A stretch of 64,000 nucleotides of DNA from Grammothele lineata (taxonomy: Eukaryota; Basidiomycota; Agaricomycetes; Polyporales; Polyporaceae). Under the pieces are notes generated by a model, which was not told the origin of the DNA, searched no databases, and saw only the letters and a list, made by a program, of their open reading frames with translations. The translations under genes and the position numbers were made by a program. Location of the stretch: contig NDFF03000114.1 in assembly GCA_002150815.3 (NCBI GenBank), positions 93,584 to 157,583 on the forward strand, written 5' to 3'. Of the stretch, positions 22,814 to 33,929 are shown in pieces (within the stretch, counting starts at the first letter, position 1; every line of letters starts with the position of its first letter).

Positions 22814-24171
22814 GGGAAGCAATCTAGATAGAAGATATGCAAATTGAGCTGAATATACGCAGTACGAATAAACCTCTCATGACCTGGACCGGATAGCGTC
22901 GATTCTGGCGTACAAGTGTGCCCTCAAGAAAGAGTCGGCTACTCGGAGGTCTAGCTCAATAAATTACGTCGTTCTGAGATTCGTCCGTACAGCCACCCAT
23001 CCCATCCCATCCCCACCACACCAAAGACAAACCTACGCACCTGTCTTCGCCGGCTGCGCGAGCAAGAAGCTCGTCCTCGTCGATGGCACGCCCAAATCGA
23101 TCGTCGATTGTCGTTGAGGTTGTGACATGGATATCGAGAAGCCCCCAATGATAGGATACGCGTGCTCGACGGCGTATTCATCTGGGGTGGACTGCATACC
23201 GGACGGCTTCTGCGTGAGTACGAAGACGCTGCGGGAGCAGATTTTGGTCAGTATGTGTTCCTGCTACTTCTTTGGGACGACGGGCGGATCGAGGACGCGT
23301 ATACAAGGCACGGGCATTCCGCGAGTGTACATGGCAATGTCATTCCGCGACGTATGCAGGAGATGCATACAGCCCGAAGACTGGGGACCGGGAGGACGAA
23401 TCGTCCCCGCTTCGCGTGAGACCGCGAAGGCCACTTCGAACCGTCGGAGAAACGCGCTGCTGCAGGGGCGTCGCGCGAACGCGGCAGGGTGCGCACCTCG
23501 AGGCGTGCGCGCCGATCCTCCCCTTTCAGCCCGAGAGCCAGACGAGCAGAACTATAACTCTCCCAGCCTCTTTGCTCAGGGGCACAAGGGGCGATCGCCG
23601 ACAAGGTACGGCGCACGCCCGCCACCCCGCCCCTGCGCCGAAAGCTGGGCCACGACATGCACAGGTGCGTCTCGTCGCGCGGACTCCAAGCCCGCTTGAA
23701 GCCCGCGACGGCGACAGCTCTCCTTGGGGGAAGTAGATCGCGCGAACGAATGACTGCGCGGTCCACAGCCCCCCGTCCTACGCCCGTGCAGAATATATCG
23801 GAATGGAGGGAGTCAAGGATAGGTGCGGTGCAGTCAAGAGCTGGATCTCGCCGCTGCGGCAAGAAGATCCGGCCAAAACGACCGTGCGTCCGGCGAACGC
23901 CAGAAACCATAACAAAGATAGTGACAGCTTGGAAGATGGCGCATGGGGTGAACTCAAAGCCTGTCGGAGCCCAGCATTCTAGCAGCGCTTGGGAGCGGCG
24001 ACATATGTCACCTGTTGTAACGGCTCGCTCGACATACGCTTATAGCCCACAGAAGGCGGGTACGCGCCTTGCGCATACGAAATACCCTCGACCGCATGAC
24101 CCGCCCTTCTCTCGCCTCCCCCCGACCATCCACTGTCGACTGTATGCATGCGCGAAGAAGAAGTCGGGCAC
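22814..24171. other. Gene-poor region
   Basis: A plus-strand stretch near 23030-23110 reads VFAGCASKKLVLVDGTPKS before a stop, and a second frame at 23162-23419 reads VFIWGGLHTGRLLREYEDAA. They look protein-like but I could not join them into a gene or name them. A minus frame at 23248-23910 is long but has no recognisable motif. Confidence 0.4.
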
Positions 24172-24399
24172 TCACCATCCTTGCTCGTGCAGGCCGCTCG
24201 CGCTGAGGTGGGAGAAGACGGCGAGGACCTTGCGGCGGAGGACGGGGGCCTCGTGGTCGGCGCCGGACCAGGTCTCGGACTCGACGTCGTCGCGCGGTGC
24301 GGCCTTGGCGTCGATGGCGACCTTGACATCCTCGGTCGCGCGGACGATGTCCTGCGCGACGTCCATGGGGTCCCTCGGAGCGGGTGCAGCGGCCGCCAT
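24172..24399 (-). CDS. Hypothetical protein exon with strong coding bias
   Basis: The minus strand here uses C/G-ending codons as strongly as the housekeeping genes nearby, starting at MAAAAPAPRDPMDVAQDIV and continuing through VKVAIDAKAAPRDDVESETW and LRRKVLAVFSHLSASG to a TGA. The frame stays open upstream to about 24480 (KQRVPDRESLTTRPGDPPG), so the true start may be in an upstream exon. The TGA overlaps a GTGAGT donor (GATG|GTGAGT), so the last codons could be replaced by another exon. I do not recognise the family. It lies head-to-head with the STM1-like gene at 25194. Confidence 0.45.
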   Translation of the reverse strand: MAAAAPAPRDPMDVAQDIVRATEDVKVAIDAKAAPRDDVESETWSGADHEAPVLRRKVLAVFSHLSASGLHEQGW

Positions 24400-25046
24400 G
24401 CTGGGGAGACCGGGGGGATCACCTGGGCGGGTGGTGAGGCTCTCGCGGTCGGGCACGCGTTGCTTGCCGTCGAAGGATGGGATGCAGGATGCAGAAGCGC
24501 AGGTTCCAAGACGTCAATAGAGCAGCAGCGAGCAGCAGGCGGCGGAGACGAAGCACGCGGTGTCCCGGGTCTCGCCACAGGCACGGGGCGTCGTCTGGGG
24601 GCTCGCGGCACTTGCCGAGACTGTGCTGCGAGATCACGAGGGCGAGATTCCCACGCTTCCCCGCATAGGTCATTGGTCTCGGGTCCATTCGATGTCACGA
24701 TGACCTGCTCTCCGCACGCGACCTCCATTGCCCCACCCGCTGACGACGTCTCTCCGCACCAACAAGAGACCATTGCGGTGCCAATCGCGACGCGAATGCT
24801 TCTATGTGCGCGGAGACAATCGTTCTCTGGCGGGGATGGACCAGAGAACAAACGAGGAGGCGGGTTCTCGAACTGTCGAGGGACTAGAACGGACGGGAAC
24901 CGCACCAGTGCACGGGTCCCGTCGTCGCGTCTGCGTGCTTCGAAAGCCCCAGAACGGGCCTCAGATGGGCGAGCTCCTCTTTCCGGCGGCAGATCACGCG
25001 AGCGGACGTTCTCGCGAACTGTATGCCTGGTGGCGCAGCACGCCCG
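24400..25046. other. Intergenic or upstream-exon region between divergent genes
   Basis: It may contain upstream exons of the minus-strand hypothetical gene. Nothing else is identifiable. Confidence 0.4.
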
Positions 25047-25053
25047 TATATAA
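25047..25053 (+). promoter_or_regulatory. TATA box of the STM1-like gene
   Basis: TATATAA lies 141 bases before the ATG at 25194. The leader is strongly pyrimidine-rich (CTCTCC and CCTCCC runs), a pattern common in highly expressed fungal genes. Confidence 0.7.
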
Positions 25054-25193
25054 TCCCCCACCGCCCCTTTTCCCCAATATCCCCACCCGTCGCTCAACTC
25101 AATTCCTTTCCTCGCTCACCCGCATATAGCTCCCTTTTACATCCTCTTCCTGTGTTACGACCAGACCAGACTCTCCTCTCCCTCCCGCCCATC

Positions 25194-25745
25194 ATGACCC
25201 GCACCGCTCGCTCTGCCTACCCGTCCGCGCTCAACAAGGACCGCTCGGAGGCTAAGAACGGTATGGACAAGCGCATCCCAAAGAAGGGCGCAGGTCCCCA
25301 CAACTGGGGCAGCCTGGAGGATGAACTTGAGCTCGAGAACGCCGCTCTCGACGACGAGCAGGCCGAGCTCGACGAAGTGGCCGGTACGTCCTCCCCCTCC
25401 TTTTGCATGACCCTTTCATCACGCGACAATACTCATTCACGGCGCATATACTCAGGTGGCGTCTCCGTCAACAACGACGAGGTCAAGCGCCCCGCCCCCG
25501 AGCGCCGCAGCAGCTCCCTCACCACAGAGGAGCTCAAGGAGGCCGTCGAGATCCGCAAGAAGGCCCTCAAGTCGCCCGACGTCGACCTCGGCTCCATCGC
25601 GCGCACCGCCCCCGCCCTGTCGAGTTCCCCCGAGCGCTCTGTCCCCGTGGTCACTGATGCTGATGTGCGTCTGCTGCGGTATAGTTGCGGAGCTTCTTAC
25701 TGACGATTTGTTTTGGAATAGACCAACGCTTTGAAGTCTGCGTAA
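25194..25745 (+). CDS. STM1/HABP4-family ribosome-associated protein (140 aa)
   Basis: Three exons (25194-25383, 25456-25664, 25722-25745) encode 140 hydrophilic residues. The N terminus MTRTARSAYPSALNKDRSEA is followed by NGMDKRIPKKGAGPHNWGS, the signature of the hyaluronan/mRNA-binding (HABP4, PAI-RBP1, STM1) domain with its GAGxHNWG core. Acidic helical text (LEDELELENAALDDEQAELD) and a Lys-rich helix (TEELKEAVEIRKKALKS) follow. The last exon has only eight codons including the stop. Known role of the family: binding the mRNA channel of inactive 80S ribosomes and stabilising them under nutrient stress. At 140 residues it is shorter than yeast Stm1, so an equivalent role is inferred rather than shown. 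Confidence 0.75.
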
Positions 25746-26562
25746 CTTATTGGGAATAGACGGACATACCAGACGTCGTCGTAATCATCAAGAAGCACTG
25801 CATGTATTATAGCTGTACCACACACCTCACCTGAATCCACGTTGTTGTCGTTCTATCGGTCGTCATGAAACACGCGTTAGTCTCTTAGTCGCAGTCAGCG
25901 TCGAAAGGACTAGCTTTGTCGTCGAAGCATGCGCATCTGTGTAATATGACGGCAGAGCACTCCACTTCGACGTTTGTATCGATAGCGCGATCGACCCGAG
26001 TTTAAAGTTTGACCTTCCGAGTCTATTCCCAACCATTGTGCACCCCATCTAGGCGATCGCCATGGAGGACGCGTCCGATGCAGGGCGTGTCTGGCGTGCG
26101 TACTCGCCGGTCGTCCGGTATAGCTAGATCCCTCGAACTGTCGTTACAAGTTCATTGGTATCACGGAAAGTACGTCGTCAGCCCTACAACACCAGATATC
26201 ACAATCAAGAACCACCCAGAACACGGCTCACGTTAAACAGCACTCCCCACGGTCCTCCGAACACGACAGGCACTCTAGGCTCTCGACCCGAGCCCACAGC
26301 GTTTGACGGCGCGTGACCGGTTGACCGATCAGTCAACATATGCATAGCGTAGCACATATGACCCCGGTGGCCCAACAACGCGCGTGTGGGACGCGGGCGA
26401 AGAACGTCACGATGTGTACCTAGACACGTGGCGTAGGTGTCTACGACCCCGACGTACGCATACGGGAAGAGGAGGGCAAGGCCGCTCCGCGTTCTCGCCA
26501 AATTTGAAGGGTCTTGTTTTGATGGGGACGTGCGGGTGCTCTCAGGCTGGGCTCTGCAGGGG
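25746..26562. other. Intergenic region
   Basis: I see no gene. The minus-strand frame at 26205-26650 lacks motifs and a start. Confidence 0.45.
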
Positions 26563-26975
26563 CATGTTGAGCACCAACCGCGCCATCTAGCTAGGTACAG
26601 CGCTCCGTGACGTACTCTAGAATGCAGTCGTACGAGTCTTCTACAGGATCTGCACCTGATCACCGTTTCGATCGCCATTCGCGGCCCTTGTAGGTGAGCG
26701 ATCGGAGGGTGCGATCCGTGTCCCGACCTAGAGCTGATATAAGTATAGAGAGGGACATTCGCCTCGAGCCTTGGCGGACGTGGAGGGAAGCCACTGGTCT
26801 GTCGATGTAGATCTTGAGGACGGATCGTGGCCCGGAAACCGTGCTTCCACCATGTAGAGCCAGCGGAGCTGATATGTGGGAGGGGCTTGACATTGCGTGC
26901 AAAGCGGTCTACATCGAGATTCGACGGCGACTGTGTCAGCGCCGGTATGCGCACGGAGAGGATACAGACAGATCC
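26563..26975. repeat. Duplicated segment, copy A
   Basis: This stretch is clearly homologous, with substitutions and small indels, to 31962-32391. Shared blocks include GTTGAGCACCAACC, GTACTCTAGAATGCAGTC, TGATCACCGTTTCGA, AGGGGCTTGA and TGTGTCAGCGCCGGT / CGTGTCAGCGCCGGT. On the minus strand it can be read as a short frame (VDRFARNVKPLPHI) that is interrupted here but open for 94 codons in the other copy. In this copy it abuts the 3' end of the ~170-aa family gene relic at 26983. Confidence 0.8.
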
Positions 26976-26982
26976 GCTCTGT

Positions 26983-27500
26983 TCAGCTAGCAATGCTCCT
27001 TTTGGTTGCATCAGTGATTATGGGACCGGGGCGCGGACGGGAGACACGGACGATGAAGACAGGGAACGTGCGGGGTACGTTCGTGTTCTTTGCAGGAATC
27101 TCTCCCTTCCTCTCGTTCCGAAGAAATCAAGGTTGACAGGCCGCAGTACTTCCTCAACAAGATAAGCAAGCGAGAGAGGGGTTTCCGCTCCTTGCGAATA
27201 CTCGGCACCAGTGTCGCAGATCGACAACAGTTGCTTACGAGCCCTCTCCCCAAGATTGTCGATGACTTCTAATGGACCTTCCTCTTCACGGAAAGTCGCG
27301 GTACCGAGCAGCTCGCGCGATATTTCGGTAGCGCCATTGTGACGCAATTTGGTAGGCTGAGGGAAGACGGACCACAACTCGACACTGCTATCCTCCGGAG
27401 TAAGGTGCATAGCTGCAGTCGTCTGGCTAACCACGATCGCAAGGACGGCGGAAGGGTGGCGGGAAGGTCTGGTGAAAAGGTTGACGACGAGGGATAGCAT
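26983..27500 (-). pseudogene. Dispersed ~170-aa family, copy A, frameshifted
   Basis: From MLSLVVNLF at 27500 this copy aligns with the intact copies at 34219-34734 and 62877-63395, including PSAVLAIVV, AMHLTPEDSSVELW, ATEISRELLGT and LAYLVEEVLRPV. Just after the LRPV block a net +2-base difference throws the frame. The family C terminus is found intact in another frame (TFPVFIVRVSRPRPGPIITD, ending KRSIAS and a stop at 26983). Without a correction the open frame ends at 27018 with an unrelated tail. This suggests a recently decayed copy. The function of the family is unknown; no known domain is recognised. Confidence 0.65.
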
Positions 27501-28654
27501 ATCCGAGGGACTAAGTGTCGCTATATGTGATGAATAAGTATACTGTAGTCCGCGGCGTATGTGATACGAAGAGGACCTACGAAAGGGGATGGTAGATGCC
27601 AGGATAGCACATCGGTGGCGGTGGGAGTTGACGCTGAACATTGAACGTTGAACATTTGGGCACGTAACGACGCACGTTCAAGGCGTTCAAGGCGGTATCA
27701 TGTACTAGCACTGATCACATGACGTAAGTTTGCGTGTACTATTTGGCTTCGCTCCAGTTTTGGCATCGAGCGCGCTTGCGGACGTCGCACAACTTGTTTC
27801 CACCACCATCTGCGCCAGGTTTGATGCTACTTGAAGAAGTTAACCATCCTATGGACATTAGAAGCCATGGCCTTGAGAGGCAGTAGAGTAGCTCGCAGTG
27901 AGTGTAAGCTGCCGGCTACCTGAACTTGACCTAAACTCAATTCCAATAAGTATGCGGTCTGCGTACCGCCTTAACGGCAGGTCGCAAACTTGAAGAAAAA
28001 CTCTTGTGATCATGCGCCTAGACCACGCCATACCACAAACGCTCAGTCGTTCTGAATGACAGTGTTTGGCTCTTTCATTCACCCCATGAAATCCTGGAGG
28101 AGAAGACGGACATGATCCATCAATAGTCACCCGCTGAGGGTAGAATACATCCTCGTGAAACCTCTTTAGCATGTGCGCCAAGCTGGATTCCCTTCATCTC
28201 CGATCGCACAATCCCCGCATTTTCAACTCTACCTCCAGGCGCCGAATATCACGGACTACTTAGCTGTAATTTGCAACATACACTCGGATGTTGTGGTGAG
28301 TTCAGACGCTTATAGATGCTGACTCAACGACGACTCATGCCTAATCAGGTACCGGTCTTCCCCTTCGTCTCCGAGCTTCTCACTATACCCTGGAGGCTCC
28401 GCAATAGATGATCAAGACTATGACCGCATCGTTGCAACAATGCTTTCTAGGCCCCATGACGCTGCACTGGCACTTGACCTCTCCTTGACATGACGAGAAG
28501 AGTCGCACTCTGGCACGCGAACTTCCCAGCGGTCCGAGCCTCCACATCCGGGTCCGATCGCACTAGAGTCAAGCTGGTTGACCGATACCATAGCTTTCGG
28601 CACTAGAATTCGATTGAATTTGTCTTGCTAGATATAGCGCTGATGCACAGGGAA
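27501..28654. other. Intergenic region
   Basis: No gene is supported. The part nearest 27500 may contain an untranslated or first exon of the relic on the minus strand. Confidence 0.45.
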
Positions 28655-28660
28655 TATAAG
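28655..28660 (+). promoter_or_regulatory. TATA-like box of the carboxylesterase gene
   Basis: TATAAG lies 47 bases before the ATG at 28707, consistent with a short leader. Confidence 0.5.
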
Positions 28661-28706
28661 AGGATGTCTTGCTCGATCGTCAAATCCAGTGACGTTCGGC
28701 CGTAGC

Positions 28707-31071
28707 ATGTCCATCATGCGCTCTTCGACCACGATGCTTCTTGCTCTCCTCGTCACTTCGGCTGCCGCCATTCCGCTTGCTTCACCCGGTGCCTCACAGC
28801 CCATTGTCGTTCTCGACAACGCGACTGTTATTGGCAAGCCGAACGGGACAGTAGTACAGTTCCTTGGGCTTCCCTACGCTCAACCCCCGTACGTAGCTAT
28901 GTTGCAGGAGTTTGATACTTACGAGCTGACACGTTTACCTTGAACCATACCGACAGTGTTGACGACCTCCGCCTGCGTGCGCCGGAGCCCGTCTCTCCAT
29001 TCACAGGGATGGTGAACGCGACGGTATTCGGAAACCAGTGCATTCAACAGATCTTTCCGACAGTCGACCTCCCGAGCGACGTCCCGGCAGCTGCGGGCGA
29101 ATACCTCTCTGGATTTGTTGCTCCCGCTCCCGTTCCTCAGAGTGAGGACTGTAGGTTTTTTCTCTCTTGTTATCTGGACCGCACCATCTGACTGTTGAAA
29201 TGACGCTGCCAGGCCTCAACCTGAACGTCATCGTTCCCGCGAACACGACGAAAGACTCCAAACTTCCTGTGGCTGTCGTACGTCCCGTCGCTGTTCCGAT
29301 ATGAATATCACTTGAACACGAGTTCCCGCAGTGGATCTATGGTGGGGGCTTCGAAGTGGGCTCCAATGCGGTGTATGTGCTTCCGTTCACATGGAAGCGG
29401 TCCCGTGATGCTCATCCGTGTTCAGCGAACCCGGCGAAGTCGTGGTCGCGCGGTCAGTTGAGATCGGCCATCCCATCATCTATGTCGCCATGAACTACAG
29501 GCTGGCGGGTAGGTGAGCTGTGGTCGGGAATGTGGATCACTACTGAACCATTTCTCAGCATTCGGTTTCTTGGGTGGACGGGAAGTCAAAGAAGCCGGGG
29601 TAGCGAACCTCGGTTTGCTAGACCGTACGTCATCAGCGTTGCCGTAGCCATACATTTGATGTTCAACGATTGTGCAGAACGTGAAGCCTTCCGATGGGTC
29701 CAGAAATACATCTCCGCCTTCGGTGGTGATCCGACAAAGGTCATGATGTAAGTTCTAAACTTCTAGCGCGGCACATGTTCGTTGTTGTAACGTATCATTC
29801 GATTCAGCTGGGGCGAGAGTGCGGGCGGCATCTCGGTCGCGCAGCACATGCTCGCGAATAACGGTGACAACGAGGGCCTTTTCCGCGCGGCCTTCATGGA
29901 GTCAGGTTCACCTCCTCCCACGGGGTGGGTTGACGAGCCATACCTGCAGGACACATATGACCAGGTCGTAGGGGATACAGGATGCACGGGGTCATACGAC
30001 ACTCTGGCGTGCCTGCGCGGTGTCCCGGCGGAGACGCTGAAGGCTGCAATGGACAAAACGCCGTCATTTGTGTCGTTCCAGGTAAATGAAGGACGTTGCG
30101 CTTCGCGTGAGAGGTACTCTGACGGTTACATTGCAGCAAGTGAACACTCCATGGTTCCCTAGAGCGGATGGCGCGTTCATCGCAGGGCCACCTCAACAAC
30201 AGCTGTTATCCGGCCCAATCTCCAACATCCCTTTTGTAAATGGTACGTGGAAGTCTGCGCCATGGACCAGACGCTTGTTTAAACAAATAATCGTAGGCAA
30301 CGATAAAGACGAAGGAACTGCGTTCTCCTTCCCTACGCTTAACCTGACGTAAGTTCAGTAACCTCGGACCCGTGCCATACTCGCGTCCTAAAAGTATTAA
30401 ATCAGGACGGATGACGAGTTCCTCGAATACATCAACTCTAACTTTTATCCGAACACATCGCGCGCCGCAGTCGCGAAGCTGCTGGATCTTTACCCTTCAG
30501 ACCCTGCAGCCGGAGCTCCTTTCGATACAGGAGATGAGTTCGCATACTCGCCTCAGTACAAGCGCATGGCCGCGCTTCAAGGCGACTACATCGAACAGGC
30601 TCCTCGTCGTCTGTTTGTGCAGACGTTGGCAAGTCAACAACCTGTCTATTGCTACTGTACGTCATACATTTCATTCATACGATCTCAGCTCACTGCGACG
30701 TACAGTCAGCAACATCAACAGAGTGGACGGTATTGGCGCAGTACGTTCCTCGTTCGCATATTCTCCTTGAAGACGACCGCTGACCATTCACATAGGCACA
30801 CGGTACCGAGCTTGGCAATATCTACGGCGGCGGAGACATGGGTGACTACCTCATTCGTTTCGCGGCGACGCTCGATCCCAACGGTGATGGCGCGCCGTAC
30901 TGGCCCCGGTACACCAACGACACGAAGCAGATGCTCGCATTTTCGGACACCGAACCTAAGCTGAGCATCATGTTGGACACGTACCGGGAGGAGCAGATGG
31001 CGTATCTCACGAAACTGAGTCTGGCCGATCCTATTCCTGGACACGATAGTGTTCAGGTTCTTGGGGGGTAG
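28707..31071 (+). CDS. Secreted type-B carboxylesterase/lipase
   Basis: This gene has many exons. Translation probably starts at ATG 28707 or 28716; the GTG-initiated extension upstream is not used in fungi. A hydrophobic signal peptide (TTMLLALLVTSAAAIPLASP) is followed by typical type-B landmarks: VVQFLGLPYAQPP, LRLRAPEPVSPFTG, the SEDCLNLNV junction, WIYGGGFEVGS (oxyanion hole), the nucleophile elbow WGESAGGISVAQHML near 29810, a DKDEGTAF acid region near 30305, and AHGTELGNIYGG near 30800 with the catalytic His. Ser-Glu-His are therefore all visible. Known: these extracellular enzymes hydrolyse carboxylic esters such as lipids, sterol esters or plant wall esters. The substrate cannot be read here. 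Multiple Asn-x-Thr/Ser sites fit secretion. Confidence 0.88.
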
Positions 31072-31580
31072 AAATGTCGAATCTTTGAATCAGATCTGTG
31101 GGAAAAGTCACGTTTTCGTCCTGAAGGAGCGATTTTGAGCGACCAGTGTGAACTATTTTCCTGTTATACCTCACGTATGACGTCATTGCGTTGGCGGTTC
31201 GGATCCTGGAGTTTTGCTGATGCAGGGTCGATGGGAAATGGAGCTCAAAGACGACGCCGACGGGGTCGGGTCCACATGCTGTTCACTTGTCTGTGTCGCT
31301 CATCCACATTGAGGGCTTGGAGATGATGCAAAGTAAGCCATGATCCTCCTGGAGATCTATTCTCAGTTGTGCTGACCGACCCGAGTCGTCGAGCCTGTGA
31401 TCCGCACCAAATGCGTGATGATGGTCGGGCACGAGAGGCGGCGGGTCTGACATTCATGTAAATATTGATTTAATCAGACAGCTATACATGTCGCCGAACG
31501 TGAAGCGCGACCACCCCAAACATACAACTTGACAGTGGGTACTGCTAGCTAGTAGGTTACAGCAATGCATACATCTTCGG
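31072..31580. other. Intergenic region
   Basis: Nothing identifiable apart from the 3' flank of the esterase gene. Confidence 0.45.
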
Positions 31581-31656
31581 AGTGGGCCGGTACCCAGCGC
31601 CCGTGTTAGCTCGAGCACGGAGTGCGAGGGCTAACTTCTGCTGGGGACGGCCCACT
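31581..31656. other. 76-nt nested hairpin in intergenic DNA
   Basis: The outer arms AGTGGGCCG and CGGCCCACT pair perfectly over nine bases. Inside them CCCAGC pairs with GCTGGG, then GTTAGC with GCTAAC, and the apex CTCGAGCAC-GGA-GTGCGAG can pair again with one small bulge. The stems are separated only by small asymmetric loops, so nearly the whole segment folds as one rod. No gene covers it. It could be a microRNA-like precursor, another structured RNA, or the foldback of a small transposon. Confidence 0.6.
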
Positions 31657-31673
31657 CACTGGGTGATTGCCTG

Positions 31674-31778
31674 CCTATGGCCCGATCGCCGCTCCGGGAT
31701 CGAATCTTCCCAGTAAGCTATACGATGTGGCAGCAAACTCTTAACAGTCGTGTTCAGGTCTGCCCGGAGGGCCATAGG
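31674..31778. other. Second long inverted repeat beside the 76-nt hairpin
   Basis: CCTATGGCCC at 31674-31683 is the exact reverse complement of GGGCCATAGG at 31769-31778. Just inside it TCCGGG pairs with CCCGGA. The loop is about 65 bases and holds a smaller GGGA-TCCC hairpin. With the neighbouring 76-nt rod this makes two consecutive palindromic units within 200 bases. Confidence 0.55.
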
Positions 31779-31961
31779 TATATAGACCGTCTGTAGATTA
31801 CATCACTGCGTTTCGCAGTTTGCATACGTGGTTGCTCCTATATACAGCAGAGCAACACGTCACAGAAGTACTTTAACAAGGTCTGCATCTACATGACCGC
31901 AAAGTGAAGACTTCAACGTCTAAACACCAAGGCGATGAAGACAACAGCTTTGCGGTGACGT
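31779..31961. other. Spacer between the hairpins and duplicated segment B
   Basis: Nothing identifiable. Confidence 0.4.
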
Positions 31962-32391
31962 TGAGCACCAACCACACCATCCAGGTAGGTGTGCTTTGTG
32001 ATGTACTCTAGAATGCAGTCATACTTTTCCACCTCTGCACGCCGCGCCTGATCACCGTTTCGAACGCCACTCACGGTCCTTGTAGGTGAGCGGCCGGATG
32101 GTACGACATGTGGCCCAAGGCCGACATGGATATGGTGGGGAGTATTTGCTTTGAGCCTTCGCGGACGTAGAGGGACGCCACTGGCCTGTAGAGGCAGATC
32201 TTAAGGATGGATCATGGCCCGGGCCCGGGGCTGGAGACTGTGCTTCTATCATGTAGAGACCTGCACCGGAGCCGATATATAGGAGGGGCTTGATATCGCG
32301 TACAAAGCGGTCTACAACGATGGCGATCCGATACATACGAGCTCACTAGTGTCCGTGTCAGCGCCGGTTGTGTGCGCATGCAGAGGATGCA
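31962..32391. repeat. Duplicated segment, copy B
   Basis: This is homologous to 26563-26975. The minus-strand frame at 32336-32052 is open for 94 codons (VDRFVRDIKPLLYI, LYMIEAQSPAPGPGHDPS, RPLTYKDREWRSKR), whereas the same frame is broken in copy A. In copy A the homology runs into the 3' end of the ~170-aa family relic. Here it stops at that boundary and the family gene is missing, so this copy is truncated or was duplicated without it. Confidence 0.75.
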
Positions 32392-32679
32392 CTCGGACGT
32401 GAAGTAGTGACGACTCGGAACTTGGGCCCACCAAGTGCGCTGCTGGTGAAGGAGAGGTCTATCCGACTTTACATGCCCAATGATAGGACGAATGAAGCCG
32501 GAGATGATGGCAAGACACTAGCATTACTACTAGAAGATCAAGCTGAAACGAAGTTGCAGGTCGCCGTATGCGATGCTACCGGCGACGCGTTATTTGTCTG
32601 TGTTATGATCTTCGGCGCTACTCGCCATCTTTTGCAAAGTCCGGCTTCAGCCTCCTCTCATCGATATCGAACACTGCGC

Positions 32680-33929
32680 ATGGCCCTCCGAGCGAGACAC
32701 AAGCCCAGTCCCCACCTCCCTCTGGAAGTTTCTTGGCATATCATCAACATCGTAGCCCTTGACGTTAAGGACGAGAGTCATGCATTGGAGATATATCGAG
32801 CTCTTTCCGCGTGCGCGCTGACGTGTTCGGGTTGGCTCCCCGAGGCCCAGCGCAACCTCTACAACTTCGTATGGGTCAGGAATATCGATGGAAGCGGCCT
32901 ATTCGCACGCACAATTACGGCCTCTCCTCATCTAGCCCCGCTCGTTCACGGAATACGCTACACGCACTTCCAACGCTATGAAACGAGGACATCTCCATGC
33001 TTAGGTGAAGACATCATTCGCCACCTCGTGCACCTGCGCTTGTTTGCGCTCGATAGTGTTGGCTTCCGCTCGTGGGCAGTGCACCATTCCATGACCACTT
33101 TGCTTGCACTGAGGCACTGTCCGGAACTCACGACGGTCGCTTTTTATAAATTGTTCCCGTCTCCCGTCGTAGTATTGAAGGACATAGTTCCTACTCTCTC
33201 ACATACCCTGCGCACGGTACGATTCGCTGCAAACGAATGGAACGGCCCTTGGCCATCTCACCCTCGGACGACGGAAGATCAGGTATCCGCCGTGTTTCCT
33301 CGCCCTCTCAAGCTAGAGGTAAGCTACGCATGCGACCCTTCTCACTGTGAATATCGATATTCAGTTTGCTTGTGGTAGTACTATAGGACGGACGTCTGCG
33401 ACTTGTTGATCAAGATAACTCGGGATCCTTCCATTCTCCTCACCTCTCTCAGCCTCTACGTCCCGGACAGCCATTTCAGCCGAGGCAGGTCCAGGATGCC
33501 ATTCTATGTGCTACGTTCTGACCTCTCTTCGCAGTCATCACCCTATTTCCCTCCCTACGCGAGCTCAGGCTAGCCTTCGTTAGGCGCCCTGGGATGAACG
33601 ACGCCTTCTCGCTAACTAGTATCGACGACATCATCGAATCGTTGCCGTACATGCACCTCCCTGCTCTTATAGAATTGCAGGTCATTTGCACAGATAACTA
33701 TCCGGGTCCTCTCGCGGAGCCAGAAACCCTTGCCCATCTCTTCCGGTGTGAAGAACTCGACGACATCCTCCGTTCAGAGTCTCAGTATCCCAATCTGAAG
33801 ACTTTGTCTCTTATTTGCACAGCCAAGGCGACAGACTTCAGTGCACGTTGGATCGATCCGGTATTTGGCTGCATGCCATACTGTCAGGCTCGAGGTATAC
33901 GTCTACAGGTTCTCAATGAGGGTATGTAG
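32680..33929 (+). CDS. F-box-like protein with degenerate leucine-rich C-terminal part
   Basis: The ATG at 32680 opens MALRARHKPSPHLPLEVSWH. PHLPLEVSWHIINIVAL is a degenerate F-box start and ALSACALTCSGWLPEAQRNL the second F-box helix and Trp, as in many basidiomycete F-box proteins. Exon 1 ends at a GTAAGC donor (exon end 33318). Further exons continue with VCDLLIKITRDPSILLTSLS, LFPSLRELRLAF, DDIIESLPYMHLPALIELQV and YPNLKTLSLICTAKATDFSA, a run of irregular Leu-rich strands, to the TAG at 33927-33929. Known: F-box proteins select substrates for SCF ubiquitin ligases, and this family is greatly expanded in Agaricomycetes. The substrate is unknown. The upstream part of the open frame lacks an ATG and is not included. 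Confidence 0.7.

Noticed and set aside
23248..23910. 220-codon minus-strand frame
   Set aside because: No motif, no neighbour-like codon bias, and no plausible splice link to the exon at 24172-24399.
32368..32679. Upstream extension of the F-box reading frame
   Set aside because: It begins with TTG, not ATG, and shows no domain; the ATG at 32680 directly precedes the F-box.
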